Source: Polaribacter sp. SA4-12
Lineage (GTDB): Bacteria > Bacteroidota > Bacteroidia > Flavobacteriales > Flavobacteriaceae
Reading direction: 5' to 3'
Length of the DNA: 64,000 nucleotides
Assembly (NCBI RefSeq): GCF_002163675.1
Contig: NZ_CP019334.1
Location: 1,958,501 to 2,022,500, forward strand
Both the position numbers and the translations under genes were made by a program. The notes under the pieces were generated by a model, which was not told the origin of the DNA, did no database searches, and saw only the letters and a program-made list of their open reading frames with translations. Shown in pieces: positions 8,393-17,889 of the stretch (positions within the stretch are counted from its first letter, which is position 1; each line of letters starts with the position of its first letter).

Positions 8393-8557
8393 TTATTTAA
8401 AAGTATCTGTTTTTTTATCGTATCCATAAGGACAATGTTTACATCCGCTTTTACAGCAATGACCTCTTTTTAGGTGGTACTTCTCTGTAAAAACTCTGTA
8501 ACCTTGTTCATTAAAGTAGAAATCGCCTTCTTCTAAAGGAATTCTTTTATTATACAT
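8393..8557 (-). CDS. DUF5522-type small cysteine-rich protein
   Basis: A 54-residue frame from ATG 8557 to TAA 8393-8395. It carries the signature HCCKSGCKHCPYGY near residues 33-46: four Cys plus His residues that could bind a metal, preceded by a short beta-strand part (DFYFNEQGYRVFTEKYHLKR). This matches the small DUF5522 proteins of Bacteroidota as I remember them. Function unknown; a zinc- or iron-binding role is inference from the Cys pattern. Confidence 0.8.
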   Translation of the reverse strand: MYNKRIPLEEGDFYFNEQGYRVFTEKYHLKRGHCCKSGCKHCPYGYDKKTDTFK

Positions 8558-8727
8558 AATACACTCTATAATTTATTTATTTTTCGTCCCTATTTCAATA
8601 TAAAACAAAACCTTAACTAAGGCTATGCTTTGATTTTCTATTATTTTATTTGAACAAAAAATAATTCAAATTTAGAATACGCGTTTCAAAATTAAATAGG
8701 TGTTGCAAAAATATCATTTTAATCCAT

Positions 8728-8756
8728 AAAAAAAGCGTTCATAAGAACGCTTTTTT
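8728..8756. terminator. Intrinsic terminator of the DUF4136 gene
   Basis: A 12-bp stem (8729-8740 with 8745-8756) with loop ATAA and A/T tracts on both flanks lies just after the DUF4136 gene stop on the minus strand (read towards DUF5522). Confidence 0.75.
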
Positions 8757-8762
8757 AAATTT

Positions 8763-9302
8763 TTATTTTTCTTGCCCTGGAGGAAATCTTGAAATAATTT
8801 CTTTCACAAACAACTTAATTCTTTCTTCTTTTTTAGCTCTGTTCTGAAGCTTTAAAGCTCCTGTACCAATTCCTTGCCAAACTAACTCTTTCTTTTCTTT
8901 ATCTATAAAATCAATAAACAAAGTTCCCTCTGTATATTGGCTCAAACTAAGGTTATTGTTCATTCCTCCCCAATAAGGATTAAATCCCCAACCAAAACCG
9001 TAACCAAAATTATTATTCTGATTTACATTTACTTTCTCTCTCGATTTTGTAAAAATACCAACTAACATATCAGGATTCGTAGATTTTGTAAACCCTTTGG
9101 CTAACAATTCAGTTTCAATTGCTCTTAGAATTCTTTTTTTATCTAAATCAGAAATTTTAGCTTTATCAATTTCCGGTTTGTAAAAAGCAAACGTTTTATA
9201 TTTATTAAAATCTACTTTAGAATCATAATCTGTAACAACTTTTACAGCGTTACAGGAAGATAATAAAATGACACTTATTAATAAAAGGACACCTTTTTTC
9301 AT
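8763..9302 (-). CDS. DUF4136 lipoprotein
   Basis: A 179-residue lipoprotein (lipobox LLSSC, Cys near residue 17). The DUF4136 pattern is clear: VKVVTDYDSKVDFNKYKTFAF at the mature N-terminus, a helix with RILRAIETELLAKGF, PDMLVGI, a Gly/Asn/Trp-rich loop (residues ~95-118) and the closing TLFIDFIDKEKKELVWQG. The family is envelope-located and of unknown function. It starts 10 bp downstream of the hutU stop, so it may be co-transcribed with hutU. Confidence 0.9.
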   Translation of the reverse strand: MKKGVLLLISVILLSSCNAVKVVTDYDSKVDFNKYKTFAFYKPEIDKAKISDLDKKRILRAIETELLAKGFTKSTNPDMLVGIFTKSREKVNVNQNNNFGYGFGWGFNPYWGGMNNNLSLSQYTEGTLFIDFIDKEKKELVWQGIGTGALKLQNRAKKEERIKLFVKEIISRFPPGQEK

Positions 9303-9312
9303 AATAATTATT

Positions 9313-11340
9313 TTAAGTTATTGAATCTATTAAAGCATCATCAACTAAGTTTGGAAGTGTAACTTGTAAATCTTTTTTAGCTTTCATTGCTCTTTTAATT
9401 GCAAAGATAGCCTCTTTATTCCTTGCCCAACTTCTTCTTGAAATTCCGTTGTTCACATCCCAAAAAAGCATTGATTCTAAACGCTTTGATGCTGCTTTAG
9501 AACCATCAAGAAGCATGCCAAATCCTCCATTTATAACTTCTCCCCAGCCAACACCTCCTCCATTATGAATTGAAACCCAAGTTGCGCCTCTAAAACTATC
9601 ACCAATTACGTTCTGAATAGCCATATCTGCAGTAAACTTAGAACCATCATAAATATTAGATGTTTCTCTATAAGGCGAATCTGTACCAGAAACATCATGA
9701 TGATCTCTTCCTAAAACTACAGCTCCAATCTTTCCGTTTTTAATGGCTTTATTAAATGCTTTTGCTATTTTAATTCTTCCTTCTGCATCTGCATATAAAA
9801 TTCTTGCTTGAGAACCTACTACCAACTTATTTTCTTGAGCTCCTTTTATCCATTGAATATTATCAGTCATTTGTTGCTGAATTTCAACTGGAGAATTTTT
9901 CTTTATTTTTTCTAAAATTTTACAAGCAATTGCATCCGTTTTTTCTAAATCTTCTGGTTTTCCTGATGAACAAACCCATCTAAATGGTCCAAATCCATAA
10001 TCGAAACACATTGGCCCCATAATATCTTGAACATAACTATTATAAGCGAAAGCTTCGCTATCCGATTTTAACTCACTCTTGCTACAGAAAACACCTTTGC
10101 TATCTTTATAAACAGTTGCTCCAGCTCTACTCGCTTCTAATAAGAATGCGTTTCCATAATCGAAAAAATAAGTTCCTTTTACAGTGTGTTTATTTATTGC
10201 TGATGCGTGTCTTCTTAATGTTTCTTGTACTTTTTCTTTAAATAACTTCGGATTTTCTGCCATCATTACATTGGCATTCTCAAAAGAAATATCAACAGGA
10301 TAATAACCTCCAGCCCAAGGATTATGTAATGATGTTTGATCTGAACCTAAATCTATGTGAATATTTTCTGCATCAAACTTTTCCCAAACATCAACAATGT
10401 TTCCTAAATAAGCGATTGAAACAGTTTCTTTAGTTGATTTTGCTAATTTTACTCTAGCTACTAACGCATCTAAATCCGTGATTTTTTCATCAATCCAACC
10501 TTGATTTAAACGTACTTGTGTAATTTTAGGGTTCACCTCAGCACAAACCGTAATACAACCAGCAATTGTTCCTGCTTTTGGTTGTGCTCCAGACATGCCT
10601 CCTAAACCCGAGGTAACAAATAAATTTCCTTTTGGTGCTTTTTTAATTTTTCTAAATCCGTTTAAAACAGTAATTGTTGTTCCATGTACAATTCCTTGTG
10701 GACCAATATACATATAACTACCAGCTGTCATTTGTCCATATTGAGAAACTCCTAAAGCATTCATTTTCTCTAAATCATCTGGTTTTGAATAATTCGGAAT
10801 CACCATTCCGTTTGTTACCACAACTCTTGGTGCATTTTTATTAGAAGGAAATAATCCCATCGGATGACCAGAATACATGGTTAACGTTTGTTTATCTGTC
10901 ATTTCTGATAAATATTTCATCGTTAATAAATATTGTGCCCAATTCTGAAAAACAGCTCCGTTTCCTCCATAAGTTATTAATTCATGAGGATGTTGTGCAA
11001 CAGCATAATCTAAATTATTCTGAATCATTAACATAATTGCTTTTGCTTGTTCAGATTTTCCTGGATATTCAGCAATATCTCTTGCATACATTTTATATGC
11101 TGGTCTAAATCTGTACATATAAATTCGACCATAACTCTCTAACTCCTCAGCAAATTCGGGTAATAATTCAGCGTGTTGTTTTTTATCAAAATAACGAAGT
11201 GCATTTCTTAAGGCTAACTTTTTTTCATCAGCAGATAAAATATCCTTTCGTTTTGGAGCATGATTCATTTTTAAATCATACTGTTTTATACTTGGTAAAA
11301 TATTAGGAATACCTTCTTGGATTTGCTCTTTAAATGTCAT
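9313..11340 (-). CDS. hutU: Urocanate hydratase
   Basis: Second enzyme of histidine degradation: it converts urocanate to imidazolonepropionate with tightly bound NAD as catalyst. The 675-residue length is that of the long Bacteroidota form (the classical form has about 555). Conserved blocks include TYGGNGAVFQNWAQY, SGLGGMSGAQPKAG, LGSDQTSLHNPWAGGYYP, FGPFRWVCSSG (with the conserved Cys) and VLGRDHHDVSGTDSPYRETS. The other hut genes are not in the window. Confidence 0.96.
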   Translation of the reverse strand: MTFKEQIQEGIPNILPSIKQYDLKMNHAPKRKDILSADEKKLALRNALRYFDKKQHAELLPEFAEELESYGRIYMYRFRPAYKMYARDIAEYPGKSEQAKAIMLMIQNNLDYAVAQHPHELITYGGNGAVFQNWAQYLLTMKYLSEMTDKQTLTMYSGHPMGLFPSNKNAPRVVVTNGMVIPNYSKPDDLEKMNALGVSQYGQMTAGSYMYIGPQGIVHGTTITVLNGFRKIKKAPKGNLFVTSGLGGMSGAQPKAGTIAGCITVCAEVNPKITQVRLNQGWIDEKITDLDALVARVKLAKSTKETVSIAYLGNIVDVWEKFDAENIHIDLGSDQTSLHNPWAGGYYPVDISFENANVMMAENPKLFKEKVQETLRRHASAINKHTVKGTYFFDYGNAFLLEASRAGATVYKDSKGVFCSKSELKSDSEAFAYNSYVQDIMGPMCFDYGFGPFRWVCSSGKPEDLEKTDAIACKILEKIKKNSPVEIQQQMTDNIQWIKGAQENKLVVGSQARILYADAEGRIKIAKAFNKAIKNGKIGAVVLGRDHHDVSGTDSPYRETSNIYDGSKFTADMAIQNVIGDSFRGATWVSIHNGGGVGWGEVINGGFGMLLDGSKAASKRLESMLFWDVNNGISRRSWARNKEAIFAIKRAMKAKKDLQVTLPNLVDDALIDSIT

Positions 11341-11354
11341 TACGAACTTAATTT

Positions 11355-11732
11355 GTGTGGATTAACAAATATATTTATTTTGGACTAATATTTGTTCTAC
11401 TACTATTTATGATTTTTATTTCTAAACATATCGTTCCAAATGGTTTTGTTGGAATTACGCTTTTTCCTTTTATTATATTAAAAAAGGAAGCTTTAAAACA
11501 AAACCAAATTCTTATCAATCATGAAAAAATTCATTTAAGACAACAACGAGAATTATTGGTACTGCTTTTCTACATTATTTACGGTTTCGAGTGGATTATT
11601 AAATTTTTTATTTATAAAAATGGTTATCTTACCTACAAAAATCTAAGTTTTGAACGTGAAGCTTATCAAAATGAATACAATTTATCCTACTTTAAGACTA
11701 GAAAAACCTGGGATTTTATAAAATATTTTTAA
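11355..11732 (+). CDS. Small membrane protein with gluzincin-like HExxH
   Basis: About 125 residues from a GTG at 11355, or 107 from ATG at 11409; the start is uncertain because hutU begins only 14 bp away on the other strand. One or two membrane segments lie at residues 5-45, then HEKIH (residues 56-60 of the long form) followed ~45 residues later by FEREAY, the spacing expected for the third zinc ligand of M48/M56-type gluzincins. The protein is far shorter than BlaR1 or HtpX. Protease activity is inference; it may be a conserved flavobacterial orphan. Confidence 0.7.
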   Translation: MWINKYIYFGLIFVLLLFMIFISKHIVPNGFVGITLFPFIILKKEALKQNQILINHEKIHLRQQRELLVLLFYIIYGFEWIIKFFIYKNGYLTYKNLSFEREAYQNEYNLSYFKTRKTWDFIKYF

Positions 11733-11748
11733 TTAACTTAAAGAATTG

Positions 11749-11779
11749 TTGTATTTTTTTAAGAATTCCGTAAATTTCG
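11749..11779 (+). promoter_or_regulatory. Promoter candidate for icmF
   Basis: TTG at 11749-11751, a 19-bp spacer and TAAATTTC at 11771-11778 resemble the flavobacterial -33/-7 pattern with one mismatch in the -7 element. The icmF ATG is at 11806. Confidence 0.35.
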
Positions 11780-11805
11780 AGCATAAAAATAAACATTTAT
11801 TACGA

Positions 11806-14800
11806 ATGAAACAAACTACACCATATAAACCTGAACATAAAGTACGTATTGTAACTGCTGCTGCTCTTTTTGATGGACATGATGCTGCCATAAATATTAT
11901 GCGTAGAATTATTCAATCTACAGGAGTTGAAGTCATTCACTTAGGTCATGATAGAAGTGTTGAAGAAGTGGTCAATTGCGCCATTCAAGAAGATGTAAAT
12001 GCCATTGCAATCACTTCTTACCAAGGAGGACACAATGAGTATTTTAAATATATGTTCGATTTATTAAAAGAAAAAGGCGCTGAACATATTAAGATTTTTG
12101 GTGGTGGAGGCGGTGTAATTCTTCCTGAAGAGATTAAAGAATTGATGGATTATGGAATTACAAGAATTTATGCTCCAGATGATGGTCGTGAGCTTGGTTT
12201 ACAAGGAATGATTAATGATTTGGTTGAAATTTCTGATTTTAAAACGCCATCCTTAATCCTTCCAAAGGGAAAAAAAGTAGCAGATTCTTTAAAAGAAAAA
12301 AATATAAATACAATTGCAAGATTAATTTCTTTTGCAGAAAATCAACATACCGAATTTGACAAACTATTTTCTCCTTTAGAGAAATCAAAAGATGATTCTT
12401 GCCCTGTTTTAGGGATAACTGGAACTGGTGGATCTGGAAAATCATCTTTAGTAGATGAATTGGTTCGTCGTTTTTTAATTGACTTTCCAGAAAAAACAAT
12501 TGGTTTAATTTCTGTTGATCCGTCAAAAAGAAAAACTGGCGGCGCACTTTTAGGCGATAGAATTAGAATGAATGCAATTAATAATGAACGTGTTTATATG
12601 CGCTCATTAGCTACTCGTCAATCTAATTTGGCTTTATCTAAACATGTAAACGAAGCTATTGAAGTTTTAAAAGCGGCTGAATTCGATTTAATCATTTTAG
12701 AAACTTCTGGAATCGGACAATCTGATACAGAAATTATAGAACATTCTGATACTTCTTTATACGTAATGACTCCAGAATTTGGTGCTGCAACTCAATTAGA
12801 AAAAATTGATATGCTAGATTATGCTGATTTAGTAGCCATTAATAAGTTTGATAAACGCGGTGCTTTAGACGCAGTTAGAGATGTAAAAAAACAATATATG
12901 CGTAACAATAATTTGTGGCATATTCATCAAGATGATTTACCTGTTTATGGTACAATTGCATCACAATTTAACGATCCTGGAATGAATACTTTGTATAAAA
13001 GTATTATGGATAAGTTGGTTGAGAAAACTGGTGTAGATTTAAAATCGAAAATGGAAATTACGAAAGAAATGTCTGAAAAGATATTTGTAATTCCACCTGC
13101 AAGAGTTCGTTATTTATCTGAAATAGCAGAAAGCAACAGAGCATATGATAAAAAAGTTGATGAACAAGTTATTGTTGCTCAAAAACTATATGGAATTTAT
13201 CAAACAATAGAATCGATTACAAATTCATCTATAGATATTATTAAAACTGGGTTGAATGAAGATGAAATTCTAGCAATTGAAAACACACAAGAAGATAAAG
13301 AATTCTTAAAATTACTTTTTGCTCAATTCGAAAAAGTAAAATTGAACCTAAACCCTTACAATTGGGAAGTTATCTTAAACTGGAAAGACAAGGTTCAAAA
13401 ATATAAAGACCCCATTTATACATTTAAAGTACGTGATAAAGAAATAAATATAGAAACACATAGCGAATCACTTTCGCATTCTCAAATACCTAAAATTGCG
13501 TTACCAAAATACCAAGCTTGGGGAGATTTATTACGTTGGAATTTACAGGAAAATGTTCCTGGAGAATTCCCTTACACAGCAGGATTGTATCCATTTAAAA
13601 GAACAGGTGAAGATCCAACAAGAATGTTTGCTGGAGAAGGTGGACCAGAAAGAACAAATCGCAGGTTTCATTATGTGAGTTTAGGAATGGACGCAAAACG
13701 CCTTTCTACAGCTTTCGATTCTGTTACTTTATATGGAAATGACCCTGGTAAAAGACCCGATATTTATGGAAAAATAGGAAATGCAGGAGTTTCTATTTGC
13801 TGTTTAGACGATGCTAAAAAATTATATTCTGGTTTCGATTTAAGTCACGCAATGACTTCTGTTTCTATGACCATAAATGGACCAGCACCGATGTTGTTAG
13901 GTTTTTTTATGAATGCTGCAATTGATCAAAATTGTGAGAAATACATTTTAGAAAACAAATTAGAAAAACAAGTTGAAGCCACTTTTATAGAAGTTTATGA
14001 TTTAAAAGCTTTAGAAAGACCTGTTTATCAAGGTAAATTACCAGAAGGAAATAATGGTTTAGGTTTGATGCTTTTAGGTTTAACTGGAGATTTAGTTTTA
14101 CCATCAGACGTTTATCAACAAATAAAAAAAGACACTTTAGCGCAAGCTAGAGGAACTGTACAAGCTGATATTTTAAAAGAAGATCAAGCTCAAAATACGT
14201 GTATTTTCTCTACGGAATTTGCATTAAGATTAATGGGTGATGTACAAGAGTATTTCATCGAAAAACAAGTAAGAAACTTTTATTCTGTTTCTATTTCTGG
14301 TTATCATATTGCCGAAGCTGGAGCAAACCCAATTACACAATTGGCATTGACTTTGTCTAACGGTTTTACATACGTTGAGTACTATTTATCTCGTGGAATG
14401 GATATTAATAAATTTGGTCCGAACTTATCATTTTTCTTTTCTAATGGAATTGACGCAGAATATTCAGTAATTGGTAGAGTTGCTCGTAAAATCTGGGCAA
14501 AAGCGATGAAAAATAAATACGGTGCAAATCCGAGAGCACAAATGTTAAAGTATCACATTCAGACTTCTGGACGCTCTTTACATGCTCAGGAAATTGACTT
14601 TAACGATATTAGAACTACGCTTCAAGCCTTGTACGCTATCAATGATAACTGTAATTCTCTACATACAAATGCGTATGATGAAGCAATTACAACTCCAACT
14701 GAAGAATCTGTAAGAAGAGCAATGGCGATTCAGTTAATTATCAATAAAGAATTAGGATTAACAAAGAATGAAAACCCAATACAAGGTGCTTTTATTATTG

Positions 14801-15249
14801 AAGAATTAACAGATTTAGTAGAAGTTGCAGTATTAGAAGAATTTGATAGAATTACAGAACGTGGAGGCGTTTTAGGAGCGATGGAAACCATGTATCAACG
14901 TTCTAAAATACAAGAAGAAAGTTTGTATTACGAAACTTTAAAACATAATGGAGAATTCCCAATTATTGGCGTAAATACTTTTTTAAGTTCTAAAGGATCA
15001 CCAACTGTGCAACCAGAGGAAATTATTCGTGCAACTGAAGAAGAAAAACAATTTCAGATTCAAACTAAAGAATTGTTGAATAAAGCAAATCCAACGAAAG
15101 TTGAAAATCAAATTGCAATTTTACAGGAAGCTGCAATTCAGAATGAAAATTTATTTGATAAGTTAATGGAAGCGACAAAAGTTTGTTCTTTAGGTCAAAT
15201 TACAGAAGCTTTGTTTAAAGTTGGTGGACAATATAGAAGGAATATGTAA
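11806..15249 (+). CDS. icmF: Fused isobutyryl-CoA mutase IcmF
   Basis: An adenosylcobalamin-dependent acyl-CoA mutase fused with its own G-protein chaperone; IcmF interconverts isobutyryl- and n-butyryl-CoA. The 1147-residue protein has the B12-binding domain first (DGHDAA, base-off His 25), then a MeaB-like GTPase (P-loop GTGGSGKSS at 205-213, SVDPSK, NKFD at 345-348), a linker, and the TIM-barrel mutase domain from about residue 570 ([14 protein letters not shown] near 605, [19 protein letters not shown]). The ATG at 11806 ([10 protein letters not shown]) is chosen because the upstream extension to 11746 reads through the promoter. Related fusions act on isovaleryl/pivalyl-CoA, so the exact substrate is not settled. 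Confidence 0.93.
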   Translation: MKQTTPYKPEHKVRIVTAAALFDGHDAAINIMRRIIQSTGVEVIHLGHDRSVEEVVNCAIQEDVNAIAITSYQGGHNEYFKYMFDLLKEKGAEHIKIFGGGGGVILPEEIKELMDYGITRIYAPDDGRELGLQGMINDLVEISDFKTPSLILPKGKKVADSLKEKNINTIARLISFAENQHTEFDKLFSPLEKSKDDSCPVLGITGTGGSGKSSLVDELVRRFLIDFPEKTIGLISVDPSKRKTGGALLGDRIRMNAINNERVYMRSLATRQSNLALSKHVNEAIEVLKAAEFDLIILETSGIGQSDTEIIEHSDTSLYVMTPEFGAATQLEKIDMLDYADLVAINKFDKRGALDAVRDVKKQYMRNNNLWHIHQDDLPVYGTIASQFNDPGMNTLYKSIMDKLVEKTGVDLKSKMEITKEMSEKIFVIPPARVRYLSEIAESNRAYDKKVDEQVIVAQKLYGIYQTIESITNSSIDIIKTGLNEDEILAIENTQEDKEFLKLLFAQFEKVKLNLNPYNWEVILNWKDKVQKYKDPIYTFKVRDKEINIETHSESLSHSQIPKIALPKYQAWGDLLRWNLQENVPGEFPYTAGLYPFKRTGEDPTRMFAGEGGPERTNRRFHYVSLGMDAKRLSTAFDSVTLYGNDPGKRPDIYGKIGNAGVSICCLDDAKKLYSGFDLSHAMTSVSMTINGPAPMLLGFFMNAAIDQNCEKYILENKLEKQVEATFIEVYDLKALERPVYQGKLPEGNNGLGLMLLGLTGDLVLPSDVYQQIKKDTLAQARGTVQADILKEDQAQNTCIFSTEFALRLMGDVQEYFIEKQVRNFYSVSISGYHIAEAGANPITQLALTLSNGFTYVEYYLSRGMDINKFGPNLSFFFSNGIDAEYSVIGRVARKIWAKAMKNKYGANPRAQMLKYHIQTSGRSLHAQEIDFNDIRTTLQALYAINDNCNSLHTNAYDEAITTPTEESVRRAMAIQLIINKELGLTKNENPIQGAFIIEELTDLVEVAVLEEFDRITERGGVLGAMETMYQRSKIQEESLYYETLKHNGEFPIIGVNTFLSSKGSPTVQPEEIIRATEEEKQFQIQTKELLNKANPTKVENQIAILQEAAIQNENLFDKLMEATKVCSLGQITEALFKVGGQYRRNM

Positions 15250-15284
15250 AAACCAATTATATTTGTTAAAAAAAAATTATGACT

Positions 15285-15896
15285 ATGAAAAAGTATATCG
15301 TTATTCTATTAGGAGTATTATTCTTTAGTGTTAATATTCATTCTCAAGAAAAGAAAATTACCATTAGAGTTAAAGACGTTAATAATAAACCTGTTGCTGG
15401 TGCAATCATTCTTTTTGATAATGTAAAACAAAAAGTATGGACAAATTCAAAAGGAATTTTTAAAACAAAATTTAAAGTTGCACCTAAAGAAATAAGTGCT
15501 TTTCACCCTAATATTGGAATAACAAAAATAAAATATGAGGGAAGAGAAAACATCTTATTAAAAATAAAGAAAGGAAATGATGCACATGTAGTTTCAACCA
15601 ATCCAAAACGAAAAGGATCAAATTCTAGTCAATTTAATACTATTTATGATTATTTAAGAGGAAAAATCCCAGGTGTACATGTTTCTTCAGATAATATAAT
15701 TGCAATAAGAGGATACAATTCTATAAACGGAAATATGACGCCTCTTTTTATATTGAATGGTACAAATATATCACAAGAAGTATTTGGAAGAATTATACCA
15801 AATGACATTAAATCTATAACTGTTTTAAAAGGTCCAGACACAACTATTTATGGTATTAGAGGTGCAAATGGTGTTATAGTTGTTAAAACCAAATAA
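15285..15896 (+). CDS. Plug-domain protein without beta-barrel (SusC-like N-terminus)
   Basis: A 203-residue secreted protein (signal ending NIHSQ). Residues ~25-100 form a carboxypeptidase-regulatory-like domain (KDVNNKPVAGAIILFD) and residues ~110-203 a TonB-receptor plug, with DYLRGKIPGVHVSS, IRGYNSINGNMTPLFILNG and the closing IYGIRGANGVIVVKTK. The protein stops exactly at the plug/barrel junction, and no barrel frame follows before the terminator. ATG 15285 is preferred over ATG 15279 because it gives the usual MKK start. It is either a solitary signalling/plug protein or a clean truncation. Confidence 0.8.
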   Translation: MKKYIVILLGVLFFSVNIHSQEKKITIRVKDVNNKPVAGAIILFDNVKQKVWTNSKGIFKTKFKVAPKEISAFHPNIGITKIKYEGRENILLKIKKGNDAHVVSTNPKRKGSNSSQFNTIYDYLRGKIPGVHVSSDNIIAIRGYNSINGNMTPLFILNGTNISQEVFGRIIPNDIKSITVLKGPDTTIYGIRGANGVIVVKTK

Positions 15897-15920
15897 TACA
15901 ATTCATATTTAAAAATAGAG

Positions 15921-15948
15921 AAAGCCACACAAATTGTGTGGCTTTTTT
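15921..15948 (+). terminator. Intrinsic terminator after the plug-domain gene
   Basis: Ten-base stem (15921-15930 with 15936-15945), loop of 5, followed by a T-run to 15948. It lies between the convergent plug-domain and epimerase genes and may serve both. Confidence 0.8.
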
Positions 15949-15951
15949 ATT

Positions 15952-16845
15952 TTAAACTTTAATTAAATCAAACTTATCAATCGAAAACTCAAATCCTTTT
16001 TCTAATAATTTTTCTGGATAGACTTTTCTGCTTTTTAAAATTAATTCAGGTTCTGTTCCTATTAATATTCCTCCTAAATTTAGAAGAAATTTCGGCGTTG
16101 GAATTCCGATAAAACAGTTTAATTTTTTTCTTAATTTCTTTTGAAAATCTTTATTTCTAATAGGATTTGGAACACATAAATTATAAACCCCTGCTTCTTT
16201 ATCAATTAAAAACGCAATAGCTTTCACATAATCCTCCTCTGTTATAAAACTTATAAACTGATTTCCTGAAACTTGTTTACCTCCAAATCCTAATTTAGCT
16301 AATCTCTTCATTATAGGAAAAGCTCCTCCTTTATTCCCAATAACGATAGAAGTTCTTGTAATTATTTTTCTTGTTTTGGGTAAATTAAAAGAATTAAAAA
16401 TTGTTTCCCATTTCTTGCACACATCCATAGAAAAATCTATACCAATTTCACCTTTATTTTCTGTCATTAATGTACCTTCTGAATGTCTGTAAATAGTAGC
16501 TGATGAAGATTGAATAAATACTTTTGGCGGAAACTTTAATTGTTGAATTACTTTACAAAGTAGATTTGTGCTAATAATTCTACTACTATAAATCACTTCT
16601 TTATTAGTTTCTGTATATCTACAGTTTACAGATTTACCAGTTAAATTTATCAATACATCTGTAGCTTCTAAAAAAGTTATCCAATAACCTTCTGTTTCTC
16701 CATCCCATTTTAAGTAAGAAATATTCTCTTTATTTACAAGCTGTTTTCTACTCAATATATAAATTGAATTATTCTTGTCTTTAGCAAAATGTTTGGTTAA
16801 AATTTGTCCTAAATACCCTGTTCCACCAGCTATTACTATTTTCAT
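15952..16845 (-). CDS. TIGR01777-family NAD(P)-dependent epimerase/dehydratase
   Basis: A 297-residue extended SDR protein. The nucleotide-binding motif GGTGYLG is at residues 7-13, LINLTGKSVNCRY is the family hallmark around residue 87, and the C-terminal domain keeps GGILIGTEPELILKSRKVYPEKLLEKGF, shown here only as a region. Members resemble E. coli YfcH; the substrate is unknown. It stands alone, convergent with the plug-domain gene. Confidence 0.88.
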   Translation of the reverse strand: MKIVIAGGTGYLGQILTKHFAKDKNNSIYILSRKQLVNKENISYLKWDGETEGYWITFLEATDVLINLTGKSVNCRYTETNKEVIYSSRIISTNLLCKVIQQLKFPPKVFIQSSSATIYRHSEGTLMTENKGEIGIDFSMDVCKKWETIFNSFNLPKTRKIITRTSIVIGNKGGAFPIMKRLAKLGFGGKQVSGNQFISFITEEDYVKAIAFLIDKEAGVYNLCVPNPIRNKDFQKKLRKKLNCFIGIPTPKFLLNLGGILIGTEPELILKSRKVYPEKLLEKGFEFSIDKFDLIKV

Positions 16846-17034
16846 AAAATTTACAATTTTATTTTTAAGTTATTCTCTTTACTTGCTTTTCTTCCTTTTA
16901 AAAAGAATACAATAAAAAGTATCATTCAATTCCTAAATAGATTGAAAAACCACCAATTTTTGCACTCAAAGCTTTAACTAAATCCTTATAACCAGATAAG
17001 TTATAAATTGATATAATTATTGAAACATAAATAA

Positions 17035-17095
17035 CCTAAAAATAAATCTATTTAAGCTTCACATATTGTGAAGCTTAAATAGATTTATTTTTAGG
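17035..17095 (-). terminator. 29-bp perfect hairpin closing the R-body operon
   Basis: Bases 17035-17063 and 17067-17095 are exact reverse complements with a 3-nt loop. The stop codon of the last reb gene (17091-17093) lies inside the arm. T-rich sequence follows on both sides. It is much longer than the other terminators of this window. Confidence 0.75.
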
Positions 17096-17264
17096 AATTA
17101 ATTATTTTACTAATATTCAACACAGCTTTTTTTACTGCGTTTTCTGCTTCTAATTGAGCTTTTAATAATTCTGTTTCAATATTATCATTCGTATTAGTAT
17201 CTTCTGAAACTGACGCATTCTTATTGTTTTGCTCGTTGGATAAATCTTCTTCTGAATTACTCAT
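17091..17264 (-). CDS. Small acidic protein of the R-body operon
   Basis: A 57-residue frame from ATG 17264 (an extra ATG sits at 17267) to TAA 17091-17093. The first half is acidic and Asn/Ser-rich (SNSEEDLSNEQNN), the second half a helix with Ala/Lys (LLKAQLEAENAVKKAVLNI). It starts 11-14 bp after the third reb gene. No family is recognised; by position it could be an assembly or accessory factor like the small extra genes of other R-body loci. Confidence 0.65.
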   Translation of the reverse strand: MSNSEEDLSNEQNNKNASVSEDTNTNDNIETELLKAQLEAENAVKKAVLNISKIINS

Positions 17265-17278
17265 CATTTAGGTTTTTA

Positions 17279-17635
17279 TTATTTTTCTTTATTCATTTCA
17301 ATAATTAAATCTTGTAATTCTTTAATTGAAGTTGCTGCATTATTACTTTTTACAACTTCTTCCATTAATTTCACAGCCTCTAAAGGGCTAGATACTAACA
17401 TTGCTTTTGCAGCAACAGTTGTAACTGTATTTTGTAACATAAACATCTGTTGCTGTTGATTTACAACATTTAACATCGCCATTCCTGTAGCTTGTGTTAG
17501 TATCTGTTTTGAAATAGAAGTTAAATTTTCACTTCCTTTTTCAAGTAGATTATTAATCTCCTTAATAGAATCAATAACTTGACTATTTACAGATGAATTT
17601 TGTGTAGAACTACTATTTTCTGCTTCTACACTCAT
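17279..17635 (-). CDS. RebB-related R-body protein, long form
   Basis: 118 residues. An N-terminal Ser-rich part and VNSQVIDSIKEIN align with the VNSQITDAVTQTN start of the two shorter genes upstream; the core ATGMAMLNVVNQQQQMFML corresponds to their AMGLAMQNSVSQQQ. A C-terminal helical tail (residues 80-118) is extra. Its ATG overlaps the stop of the preceding gene by one base (TAATG), which points to coupled translation. It is probably a structural or capping subunit of the R-body; that is inference from homology and order. Confidence 0.75.
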   Translation of the reverse strand: MSVEAENSSSTQNSSVNSQVIDSIKEINNLLEKGSENLTSISKQILTQATGMAMLNVVNQQQQMFMLQNTVTTVAAKAMLVSSPLEAVKLMEEVVKSNNAATSIKELQDLIIEMNKEK

Positions 17636-17859
17636 TATTTACCTATTAAAGTTTCTATACATTGAGTAGTAATTGCTTGCGCTAAAGTATTAGAATGCTG
17701 TTGCTGACTTACTGAATTCTGCATTGCAAGTCCCATTGCGCTTGCCATAGATTGATATAATGATCCCATTGCCATTGCTGGAGATTCACTTAATACTTGT
17801 ACATTAGTTTGTGTTACTGCGTCAGTTATTTGACTATTTACTGCTGTTGGAAATGCCAT
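17635..17859 (-). CDS. RebB-like R-body (killing trait) protein 2
   Basis: 74 residues that consist only of the RebB/killing-trait domain: MAFPTAVNSQITDAVTQTN, then AMAMGSLYQ and QNSVSQQQ. R-bodies are large protein ribbons rolled up in the cytoplasm, which extend on a trigger such as a pH change; they were first known from Caedibacter symbionts of Paramecium, where RebA and RebB polymerise. About half the residues are identical to the upstream paralogue. No signal peptide; it is hydrophobic and Ala/Ser/Gln-rich, as expected for an assembling protein. Confidence 0.88.
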   Translation of the reverse strand: MAFPTAVNSQITDAVTQTNVQVLSESPAMAMGSLYQSMASAMGLAMQNSVSQQQHSNTLAQAITTQCIETLIGK

Positions 17860-17889
17860 AATTATTTGTTTTTAAAGTTATAATTGTTT

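Noticed and set aside
12239..12547. Antisense frame in icmF
   Set aside because: Lies opposite the linker and GTPase coding region of a 1147-residue enzyme; composition is that of a shadow frame.
16927..17034. Protein-like frame on the minus strand (contains SGYKDLVKALSAKIGGFSIY) between the reb hairpin and the epimerase gene
   Set aside because: There is no ATG, GTG or TTG at a sensible place and the frame is short; possibly the end of a lost gene, but not enough to annotate.
17035..17095. Long inverted repeat as a possible insertion-element end or attachment site
   Set aside because: There is no transposase or integrase, no target duplication was seen, and the stop codon in the arm and flanking T-runs fit an operon end better.
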